NCBI RefSeq assembly: GCF_000960475.2
Contig: NZ_JZDQ02000001.1
Coordinates: 124,001-188,000, forward strand
Length of the DNA: 64,000 nt
Direction: 5' to 3'
DNA from: Nocardioides luteus
GTDB lineage: Bacteria; Actinomycetota; Actinomycetes; Propionibacteriales; Nocardioidaceae
Position 1 is the stretch's first letter. Each line of letters starts with the position of its first letter. Below, one piece after another: positions 52,176-58,706 of this stretch. The position numbers and the translations under genes were made by a program. Below the pieces are notes generated by a model. That model had not been told where the DNA came from, did not search any database, and saw nothing but the letters and a program-made list of their open reading frames with translations.

Positions 52176-53008
52176 TGACAGGCGTACGAGCGAACGGATC
52201 GGTCTCCACCGGCCAGAAGGAGTGTCCCTTCTGCGCGGAGACGATCAAGGCCGCCGCGATCAAGTGCCGCTACTGCGGCTCCGACCTGCTGCCTCCGGCC
52301 GAGGAGCCGGAGGACCAGGACGTACGCCAGGAGGCCGCTGCGCCGGAGGAACCGGAGACCGAACCCGAGCCTCAGGTTGAGGTTGAGGGTGAGGCTGAGA
52401 GCGAGGCGCGCGCCGGGCTCGCCGAGCGGTGGCTGGGTGACGGCAGCCGCGTGCTGACGGCCGTTCTCGGCGTACTCGTCCTGGTGGCCGGCGGCGTGCT
52501 CTGGCTGGCTGTGGACCTGGCGTCGAACGACGACGTCGCGCCCGGTGGCGAGCTGACCGCGGCCGGGTCCCGGGCGGCGATCATGGAGCACTCGGTGGGA
52601 CTCGCCCAGACGGTGATGTCCTATCGGGCCGCCAGCGCGGAGAAGGACATCGCGGCAGCGAAGAAGCTGATGACGCCGGCGATGCAGAAGGACTACGAGA
52701 AGACGCTGCCCGGTGAGGACAAGCGCAAGGAGCAGGCCGACCTCGGCATCAAGGTCGACGCCGAGGTGGCACCGCTCTCCGAGGAGGGCGCCAAGGCGGC
52801 CGAGAAGGGCAAGGCCTGCATCGACGAGGATTGCGCCGCCTCGATCATCTCGGCGACCGAGGAGTCCGCGAAGGTGCTGCTCTTCGTCAACCAGAGCGCG
52901 TCCGCGCCGAAGACGAAGAACACCGTGGTCAGCCCGACCTGGGAGGTGCTGACGCTGGTCAAGGACGGCGGCGGCTGGCTCATCTCCGAGATGAAGGCAG
53001 CCTCCTAG
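52175..53008 (+). CDS. Mce-associated-like protein fused to an N-terminal zinc ribbon
   Basis: 277 residues. An N-terminal zinc ribbon (residues about 15-38: CPFCAETIKAAAIKCRYCG) is followed by an acidic Glu/Pro linker (40-80), one transmembrane helix (VLTAVLGVLVLVAGGVLWLAV, about 100-120) and a Mas-like outer domain with two Cys (GKACIDEDCAAS). The zinc ribbon must lie in the cytoplasm and the last domain outside. Start shares one base with the previous stop. In mycobacteria the second Mas gene lacks this ribbon as far as I recall, so this is an unusual domain set for the last gene of the importer operon. Confidence 0.78.
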   Translation: MTGVRANGSVSTGQKECPFCAETIKAAAIKCRYCGSDLLPPAEEPEDQDVRQEAAAPEEPETEPEPQVEVEGEAESEARAGLAERWLGDGSRVLTAVLGVLVLVAGGVLWLAVDLASNDDVAPGGELTAAGSRAAIMEHSVGLAQTVMSYRAASAEKDIAAAKKLMTPAMQKDYEKTLPGEDKRKEQADLGIKVDAEVAPLSEEGAKAAEKGKACIDEDCAASIISATEESAKVLLFVNQSASAPKTKNTVVSPTWEVLTLVKDGGGWLISEMKAAS

Positions 53009-53055
53009 ATCTCATGCTGAGGTCCCTTCGGGGGATCCCTGCATGCCTGCTATGG

Positions 53056-53069
53056 TAGAACGTGTTCTA
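53056..53069. promoter_or_regulatory. KstR box TAGAACGTGTTCTA
   Basis: Perfect 6-bp arms TAGAAC and GTTCTA around GT, the best KstR-type site in the window. It overlaps a possible -10 (TATGGT, 53051-53056) and lies 23 bases before the PPOX gene. Confidence 0.8.
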
Positions 53070-53092
53070 GTTTCACTGCTCGAGGAGGGCAC

Positions 53093-53569
53093 ATGGCCGG
53101 CTCACGCCAGTCCGTACAGCTGACCGAGGTGGAGATCGAGGAGTTCCTCGCCTCGCAGATGAAGGTGCAGGTCGCGACCGTCGGTCCCGACGGCGCTCCG
53201 CACCTGACCACGCTGTTCTACGTGCTCGACGAGGGCAAGATCGTCTTCTGGACCTACGGGTCCTCGCAGAAGGTCCGCAACCTGCGGCGCGACCCACGGG
53301 TCACCTGCCTGGTCGAGGACGGCGTCGACTACTTCGAGCTCCGCGGGGTGAGCATCACCGGGAAGGCGAGGCTCGTCGAGGACTACGACGAGATCAAGGG
53401 CATCGGGTCGCGCGTGATGGCCCGGATGGCCGGCGGCGCCGACCTGGGCGAGCTCGGCGAAGACCTCGTCTCGAAGCAGGCCCACAAGCGCGTCGGCATC
53501 GTCATCGAGCCCGACAAGGTCGCAAGCTGGGACCATCGCAAGCTGGGCGCGCTGCCCGGTCAAGGCTGA
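53093..53569 (+). CDS. pyridoxamine 5'-phosphate oxidase-fold (PPOX) protein, F420 or FMN type
   Basis: 158 residues, split barrel. The typical strands are QVATVGPDGAPHLTTLFYVL, KIVFWTYGSSQKVRNLRRDP and VTCLVEDG. Such proteins bind F420 or FMN and reduce unsaturated substrates, or only bind cofactor. A KstR box just upstream puts it in the steroid regulon, with a ferredoxin gene 33 bases after. A reductive step on a steroid or its CoA ester is a guess from context. GAGGAGGG precedes ATG 53093. Confidence 0.82.
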   Translation: MAGSRQSVQLTEVEIEEFLASQMKVQVATVGPDGAPHLTTLFYVLDEGKIVFWTYGSSQKVRNLRRDPRVTCLVEDGVDYFELRGVSITGKARLVEDYDEIKGIGSRVMARMAGGADLGELGEDLVSKQAHKRVGIVIEPDKVASWDHRKLGALPGQG

Positions 53570-53602
53570 GTTCGATGATGACGAAGGACTGAGGAGACGG
53601 AC

Positions 53603-53797
53603 ATGGCAAAGGTGATCGTGGACTTCGACCTGTGCGAGTCCAACGGGATGTGCGAGGCGTTCGCACCCGACGTGTTCGAGATCGACGACGACGACTACCT
53701 GCTGGTCGAGGACCCGACGGTGACCGACGAGAACCGCGACCGCGTCGAGCAGGCGGTGGCCGGCTGCCCCAAGGCGGCCCTGAGGATCGAGGAGTAG
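53603..53797 (+). CDS. single-cluster ferredoxin (FdxD-like)
   Basis: 64 residues. Cys ligands in LCESNGMCEAF and AGCPKAAL give the three-cysteine pattern of [3Fe-4S] ferredoxins that feed cytochromes P450, as in FdxD (Rv3503c). That gene also neighbours hsd4A and the mce4 operon in M. tuberculosis. The likely partner is a steroid-oxidising P450 or Rieske enzyme encoded elsewhere. GAGGAG lies nine bases before ATG. Confidence 0.88.
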   Translation: MAKVIVDFDLCESNGMCEAFAPDVFEIDDDDYLLVEDPTVTDENRDRVEQAVAGCPKAALRIEE

Positions 53798-53803
53798 CAC
53801 CAC

Positions 53804-54688
53804 GTGAGCATCGACCTGGATGGCAAAGTCGCGATCGTCACCGGATCCGGAGCGGGTCTGGGGCGTGCGGAGGCGGTCGCCCTGGCCCGGGCGGGTGCCC
53901 GGGTGGTTCTCAACGACCTGCCCGGCGCTGCCGAGGAGGCCGCCGCGGAGATCCGCGGGTTCGGTGGCGAGGCGGTGATCGCAGCCGGTGACGTGAGCGA
54001 GCGTGCCACCGCCGACGCGATGATGGCCGCCGCCGTCGACGGGCTGGGCGGCCTCGACATCGTGGTCAACAACGCGGGCATCACCCGCGACAAGATGCTC
54101 TTCAACATGTCCGACGAGGAGTTCGACCTCGTCGTACGCGTCCACCTGCGCGGCCACTTCCTGCTGACCCGCAACGCCTCGGCCCACTGGCGCTCGGTCG
54201 CGAAGTCGACCGGCGCGCCGGTCGACGCAGCAGTCGTGAACACCTCCTCGGAGGCGTTCCTGTCCGGGCCTCCCGGACAGGCCAACTACGGCGCCGCGAA
54301 GGCAGGGATCACCGCGCTGACGATGTCGACGGCCCGCTCGATGGGTCGTTCCGGCGTACGCGCCAACGCGATCTGCCCGCGGGCCGCCACCGCGATGACC
54401 GAGGGCGTGCTCTCCGGCGACTCCTACGGTCCCGAGCACGTCGCACCGCTGGTGACCTATCTGGCCTCGCCGGCCGCGGCCGCGATCACCGGGCAGGTCT
54501 TCGTCGTCTACGGCGGGATGATCGCCGTGCTGGCGCCGCCGACGGTCGCCGAGCGGTTCGACAACGCCGCCTGGGACCTGGACTCCCTCGATAAGCAGGT
54601 CGGCGGCTGGTTCGCCGACCGCGACCCCGCGGCCGGTTTCTCGGCCGACTCGATCATGCAGCTCAAGCTGAACGACAAGGAGCAGTGA
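53804..54688 (+). CDS. hsd4A: short-chain dehydrogenase, Hsd4A-like 3-hydroxyacyl-CoA dehydrogenase
   Basis: 294 residues, GTG start. Cofactor loop TGSGAGLGRAEAVALARAG and NDLPG, NNAGITRDKM, catalytic Ser in NTSSEAFLSG and YGAAK (Tyr-x3-Lys). The sequence type is that of the dehydrogenase part of peroxisomal multifunctional enzyme 2, as in Hsd4A (Rv3502c), which acts in cholesterol side-chain beta-oxidation. Order fdxD-hsd4A beside mce4 is as in M. tuberculosis, though here downstream instead of upstream of the importer. Confidence 0.88.
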   Translation: MSIDLDGKVAIVTGSGAGLGRAEAVALARAGARVVLNDLPGAAEEAAAEIRGFGGEAVIAAGDVSERATADAMMAAAVDGLGGLDIVVNNAGITRDKMLFNMSDEEFDLVVRVHLRGHFLLTRNASAHWRSVAKSTGAPVDAAVVNTSSEAFLSGPPGQANYGAAKAGITALTMSTARSMGRSGVRANAICPRAATAMTEGVLSGDSYGPEHVAPLVTYLASPAAAAITGQVFVVYGGMIAVLAPPTVAERFDNAAWDLDSLDKQVGGWFADRDPAAGFSADSIMQLKLNDKEQ

Positions 54689-55446
54689 TGGCACGTCTCG
54701 AGGGCAAGATCGCGATCGTCACAGGTGGTGCGCAGGGGCAGGGGGCCGCGATCGCGCGCGCCTTCGTCGCCGAGGGCGCCAAGGTGGTCATCGCCGACGT
54801 GGCCGACGAGCCCGGCAAGCTGCTCGCGGACTCGTTGGGGGAGTCGGCGCTCTTCGTGCACCACGACGTGAGCTCGGAGGAGTCCTGGACGTCGCTGGTG
54901 GCCGAGACCGGTGCTGCGTACGGACCGGTCAACGTGCTCGCCAACAACGCCGGCATCCTCCGCTTCGGTGAGATCCTCACCCAGCCGGTCGAGGAGTTCG
55001 AGCTGCTGTGGCGGGTCAACACCCTCGGCTGCTTCCTCGGGATGCGGTCGGTGATCACGACGATGAAGGAGAACGGTGGCGGCTCGATCATCAACGCCTC
55101 CTCGATCGAGGGGCTGGCGGGGATGGCGTTCGTGGCCGGCTACACCTCGACCAAGTTTGCGATCCGCGGCATGACCAAGGCCGCCGCCCTCGAGCTCGGC
55201 CCCAGCGGCATCCGGGTCAACTCCGTACACCCCGGCATGATCGACACCTCCATGACCCGCGGCGTCGGCGCCGACGACGCCGCCATGGAGTTCGGCGCCT
55301 CCAAGGTCGCCCTCAAGCGCGTCGGCCACCCCGAGGACATCGCGCCGCTCTACGTCTACCTCGCCTCCGACGAGTCGAGCTTCGTCACCGGCGCCGAGAT
55401 CGCCATCGACGGCGGCGCCACCGCCACCCACGCCTTCGGCGGCTGA
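54688..55446 (+). CDS. short-chain dehydrogenase, 3alpha/20beta-hydroxysteroid dehydrogenase-like
   Basis: 252 residues. TGGAQGQGAAIARAF, NNAGILRF, catalytic Ser in NASSIEGLAGM and the pair Tyr-x3-Lys in YTSTK. The TGGAQGQG loop and overall pattern match 3alpha,20beta-HSD-type SDRs. The steroid setting supports action on a hydroxysteroid. ATG 54688 shares one base with the upstream stop, with AAGGAG at good spacing. Repeat array 3 begins 11 bases after its stop. Confidence 0.85.
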   Translation: MARLEGKIAIVTGGAQGQGAAIARAFVAEGAKVVIADVADEPGKLLADSLGESALFVHHDVSSEESWTSLVAETGAAYGPVNVLANNAGILRFGEILTQPVEEFELLWRVNTLGCFLGMRSVITTMKENGGGSIINASSIEGLAGMAFVAGYTSTKFAIRGMTKAAALELGPSGIRVNSVHPGMIDTSMTRGVGADDAAMEFGASKVALKRVGHPEDIAPLYVYLASDESSFVTGAEIAIDGGATATHAFGG

Positions 55447-55456
55447 GCCGCCGTAG

Positions 55457-55570
55457 GCCGAGGCGTCGCCCGGGTCGGCCGAGGCGTCACGTACGTCGGC
55501 CGAGGTGTCATCGGCGTCGGCCGAGGTGTCATCGTGGTGCCGTCTCGGCCGACGGGAGTGACGCCTCGGC
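55457..55570. repeat. array 3 of 21-bp family
   Basis: Three complete forward units (55457, 55478, 55499) and a fourth that runs into a degenerate core (TGCCGTCTCGGC from 55538), then one inverted unit ending at 55570. Unlike the other arrays it lies between two genes of the same direction. Confidence 0.82.
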
Positions 55571-55660
55571 GGGTGAGTCGACCACGCGCGGAGCCGGTCT
55601 CCGGCATACTTCGGCGGGAAGGTTTCAGTCACCGGGGGACTAGCCGAAGGCCATCAGAAC

Positions 55661-56836
55661 ATGTCTCGACGACGCAGCGCGTTCACCACCATCGCTGTGT
55701 TCGTGGTCTTCGTCTGGTTCTACCTCTTCGCGTTGGTGCTCCCGGTCAACACGAGCGCAGTCGCCGAACCGTGGGCCGCGCGCGGGCGGGCCTGGCTCGG
55801 GGCGCTGGTGGCGCAGATGCTGGACGGCCTGTCGTTCCTGTGGGGATCGTTGGTGCGCGCCGAGTACGCCGAGCCACCCGAGACGGCGTGGCCGACGCTT
55901 GTCTTCGCCGTCCTTGTGGTCGGGCTGGTCTACGCAAGCGTCAGGACCGGATCAGACCGTCCGGGTGCTGTCGGAGTCCGGGTGCTGGGTGCATGCGTTC
56001 TCGCCGGCGGACTCACGAATCTGTTCAGCGTGATCCTTGCCGCGGGCAAGCTGAGAGCGGAGACGGGACCTTTCGGCGGATCGGCGCCGGAGTGGGTCGC
56101 GGACGGGATCTGGTTCGGGATCGTCCTGGGCCTGATCGGGTCTTCCGTGGCGTACACCCTGGCGGCGCTTCCGCTGCTCGCGTCACTCGCGACGGGCGCG
56201 AGCGACGGGACGGACTCGCCGGTGGCTGCGCGTCGTCCCGCGCTCTCGACGGCGCGGGCGCGCGCCGGGCAGGTGGCTACCTGGGGTGCCCTTCCGCTGC
56301 TCGTGGCGGTGCTCGTTGGTGGGTTCGTCTGGGACTACGGTCCGGATGCCGATCCCGATGCGATCCAGCAGCCACGTGCGAGCTGGGTGCGCCTGGTCTG
56401 GTTCGCGCACGCGAGATTCGCCGGGCCGCACAACCCGCACTCACTCACTGGTGAGTTCGACACGTCGGTCTGGCTACCGCGCACGCTGACCTCGCTCGCA
56501 CTCGTCGTCCTCATATGGGTTGGGCTACGACTGCTGGTCGCAGGCTGGCAGCGCGGCGACGAGCCGAACGGCGTCGCAATCGTGGTGCGGTGTGCTGGCC
56601 TCGTCGCCGTGCTCGCTCTGGTTCTCGGGGTGATCGAGGGTGCGGTACTGCCGACGTCTGACCCCGGTCCGGCTGCTTACTACGTCGCGTTGGGCAACGT
56701 CACCGACGCGGTCCGTTTCGGCGCCTGCTTCGGCTGGTTGGTCGGTGTCGCGGTCGCGGTCTCGCAGCGGATCTCTGGCGGGTCGATCAGAGCGGCGGAT
56801 TCCGCCGACGATGTTCTCGAGGGGAGTGCTGACTGA
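55661..56836 (+). CDS. polytopic membrane protein, unknown
   Basis: 391 residues with about eight membrane helices (for example FTTIAVFVVFVWFYLFALVL, LVFAVLVVGLVYASV, WFGIVLGLIGSSVAYTLAAL, LPLLVAVLVGGFVW). A longer outer loop lies around 235-275 (PQ-rich, GPDADPDAIQQPRAS). No family recognised. Codon use is less biased to third-position GC than in its neighbours (such as ttg, tcg, cgt mixes), a hint of different origin. It shares one base with the following gene and with it forms a two-gene unit between arrays 3 and 4. Confidence 0.7.
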   Translation: MSRRRSAFTTIAVFVVFVWFYLFALVLPVNTSAVAEPWAARGRAWLGALVAQMLDGLSFLWGSLVRAEYAEPPETAWPTLVFAVLVVGLVYASVRTGSDRPGAVGVRVLGACVLAGGLTNLFSVILAAGKLRAETGPFGGSAPEWVADGIWFGIVLGLIGSSVAYTLAALPLLASLATGASDGTDSPVAARRPALSTARARAGQVATWGALPLLVAVLVGGFVWDYGPDADPDAIQQPRASWVRLVWFAHARFAGPHNPHSLTGEFDTSVWLPRTLTSLALVVLIWVGLRLLVAGWQRGDEPNGVAIVVRCAGLVAVLALVLGVIEGAVLPTSDPGPAAYYVALGNVTDAVRFGACFGWLVGVAVAVSQRISGGSIRAADSADDVLEGSAD

Positions 56837-57705
56837 TGTCGGAGCAGGCGCCTGACCAGACGGATCGGGCCGACGTGGAGAAGGCGGCCCCAGTCGCAGA
56901 GACTCACTACAGGGGTGGGTTGTGGCGGGTCGGCCGGCTGTTGAAGAAGTACCTCGCGGCTGTGATCGGTATCGTCGCGCTTGCGCTGACCGCGACCTTC
57001 AACGTGGGGCTGCAGAACCTGTTCGACGGCCTCTTGCCTGCCGGTTGGGACGAGCCAGGCAGCGGTATCGAGATCGTGGACGTACGCCGACAGCCGCAGA
57101 GCGGCCCGGTGCTGATCCCCGACTCGGTGACGTTCACCGACACGACCGACGCCGTGAACAAGGTGAATGATCCCGACTGGGAGGCGCAGCACGAGTGGTA
57201 CGCCGCCGGCCGTGTGACGTGGGAGGTGACGCTCGTCGGCCGCCACAACGATCCGATCGTGATCACCGATCTTCGTCCGGAGAGGACCGGCCCCTGCACG
57301 ACGACGCTCCGGGACGGCACCCTGGTCGACGACGTCCCCGCAGGTGAGGGCGAGAAGATCGAGCTGAAGACCGCCATCGACGCAGCCGTCCCGGAGGTGA
57401 CCTCGGCCAAGGACGGCTCGGCCTACTTCGACGGCGGAACCGTCACGCTCGCGAAGGGCGAGACCGTGATCGTCTCCATCGAGGCGACCAGCGCGAGCAA
57501 GACCTGTCAGTGGGTGCTCGATGCCGACTACGTCGACAACGGCAAGCGCGAGTCGATGACCATCAAGGCTCCCGGCGACCGCCCCTTCGCGATCACGGGC
57601 TGGCTCGAGGACCGCCCCTACGACCACACCTGGGATTCGAGCTGCAGCCGAGCGATGACTCCTGAGGAGGCGTCGGCGTTCGAGAAGCCGGCCGACTGCA
57701 CCTAG
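56836..57705 (+). CDS. single-pass membrane protein with large outer domain, unknown
   Basis: 289 residues. A cytoplasmic N-terminus of about 40 acidic residues, one transmembrane helix (YLAAVIGIVALALTATFNVG), then an outer beta-rich domain (VTWEVTLVGRHNDPIVITDL) with four Cys (GPCTTT, KTCQW, SSCSRA, ADCT) that could form two disulfides. No family recognised. Translation is coupled to the polytopic partner. Array 4 begins at the next base after its TAG stop. Confidence 0.7.
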   Translation: MSEQAPDQTDRADVEKAAPVAETHYRGGLWRVGRLLKKYLAAVIGIVALALTATFNVGLQNLFDGLLPAGWDEPGSGIEIVDVRRQPQSGPVLIPDSVTFTDTTDAVNKVNDPDWEAQHEWYAAGRVTWEVTLVGRHNDPIVITDLRPERTGPCTTTLRDGTLVDDVPAGEGEKIELKTAIDAAVPEVTSAKDGSAYFDGGTVTLAKGETVIVSIEATSASKTCQWVLDADYVDNGKRESMTIKAPGDRPFAITGWLEDRPYDHTWDSSCSRAMTPEEASAFEKPADCT

Positions 57706-57904
57706 GCCGAGACGTCACGTACGTCGGTCGAGACGTCAGGTACGTCGGTCGAGACGTCAGGTACGTCGGTCGACACGTCACGCCTTGCCGACTCGACCGA
57801 CCTAAGTGACGCCTCGGCTGACCGGGGTGACGCCTTCGGCTGACCGGGGTGACGCCTCGGCCGACCGGGGTGACGCCTCGGCTGACCAGGGTGACGCCTC
57901 GGCG
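57706..57904. repeat. array 4 of 21-bp family
   Basis: Four forward units (57706, 57727, 57748, 57769) with the variant GTCGAGACGTCAGGTACGTC, of which two are identical. The fourth runs into a short core (TTGCCGACTCGACC). About five inverted units follow, reading GACGCCTCGGC, one of them with a one-base insertion. The array fills the whole gap between the unknown gene and the kstR stop. Confidence 0.87.
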
Positions 57905-57906
57905 GG

Positions 57907-58542
57907 TCAGCGCAGCAGGAGGCGCACGGCGACGTCGATCGACTTCTCGACGTCCTCGGTGTCCATCCGGCCGGTGACCCAGGAGATGAGGGCGGAGAGC
58001 CATACGTCGGAGATGATCCGGATGATGGCGGCCTCCTCCTCGGTGACCTCGCCGTGGTCGGGGGTGCCGTGCATGGCGCGGGCGATGACGGTGGTCAGGC
58101 TGGTGCCGACCTCGTGGATCTCGCCGGTCACCGACTGGTCGGCGAACATGAAGGCGCGGACCAGGGCCTCGGTGAGCTTGGGCTGCTTCTGCAGGGCGCG
58201 GGTGCGGCGGTTGAGGACGTACATGATCCGCTCGTGGGCGGTGTCGCCCGGCGTCGCGCGGATGGCGGAGCGCTCGACGTCCTTGGTGAACTCGCGCGCG
58301 AGCGCGGAGACCAGCAGATGGATCTTCGAGGGGAAGTAGCGGTAGAGGGTGCCGAGCGCGACCTCGGCCTGCTCGGCGACGGCGCGCATCTGCACGGCGT
58401 CGAAGCCTCCCTCGGCGGCGAGCGTGATCGTGGCGTCGAGGATGCGCCGTCGGCGCTCTCGCTGAGCCGCGGACCCGCCGGTGGGCGCGGTGGCCGGGGC
58501 ATGGCCGTTGGTGTCGCGTGGCTCCGTGCTGACGGACGTCAC
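57907..58542 (-). CDS. kstR: TetR family repressor of cholesterol catabolism, KstR
   Basis: 211 residues, GTG start. The helix-turn-helix AEGGFDAVQMRAVAEQAEVA, then GTLYRYFPSKIHLLVSALAREF, is nearly the same as in mycobacterial KstR, as is RIISDVWLSALISWVTGR in the ligand domain. KstR represses sterol uptake and ring/side-chain genes and is released by 3-oxo-cholest-4-en-26-oyl-CoA. Two KstR boxes stand in the gap to the divergent fadE34, so it controls itself and that gene. Adjacent kstR and fadE34 match Rv3574-Rv3573c. Confidence 0.94.
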   Translation of the reverse strand: MTSVSTEPRDTNGHAPATAPTGGSAAQRERRRRILDATITLAAEGGFDAVQMRAVAEQAEVALGTLYRYFPSKIHLLVSALAREFTKDVERSAIRATPGDTAHERIMYVLNRRTRALQKQPKLTEALVRAFMFADQSVTGEIHEVGTSLTTVIARAMHGTPDHGEVTEEEAAIIRIISDVWLSALISWVTGRMDTEDVEKSIDVAVRLLLR

Positions 58543-58614
58543 TGGTGGTCCCCCTAGGACTATGACCGGATCTCGATCTGCTGATCTCAGGCTAACCGCA
58601 TCGGCGCCCGAGAG

Positions 58615-58628
58615 TGAAACACGTTCCT
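58615..58628. promoter_or_regulatory. KstR box (one mismatch) near kstR start
   Basis: TGAAACACGTTCCT matches TNNAACNNGTTNNA except the last base. It is 73 bases before kstR and is the nearer of two boxes in the divergent gap. Confidence 0.6.
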
Positions 58629-58643
58629 CCGTGAGTCTAGACT

Positions 58644-58657
58644 TGTAACACGTTCTA
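58644..58657. promoter_or_regulatory. KstR box TGTAACACGTTCTA before fadE34
   Basis: It matches all fixed bases and lies 50 bases before the fadE34 GTG. The two boxes are 29 bp apart centre to centre. Confidence 0.75.
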
Positions 58658-58706
58658 CATCAGTCTCTATTCCCGACGTTGGCTCCCGAAACAATAGGAG
58701 GTCGCT

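Noticed and set aside
55441..57905. Composite transposon with arrays as IS ends
   Set aside because: No transposase, terminal inverted repeat of fixed length or target duplication was seen. Bracketing alone is recorded as a finding, not as a mobile element call.
57593..58003. Arg/Thr-rich minus-strand frame across array 4
   Set aside because: It encodes only translated repeat units and overlaps the kstR 3' end.
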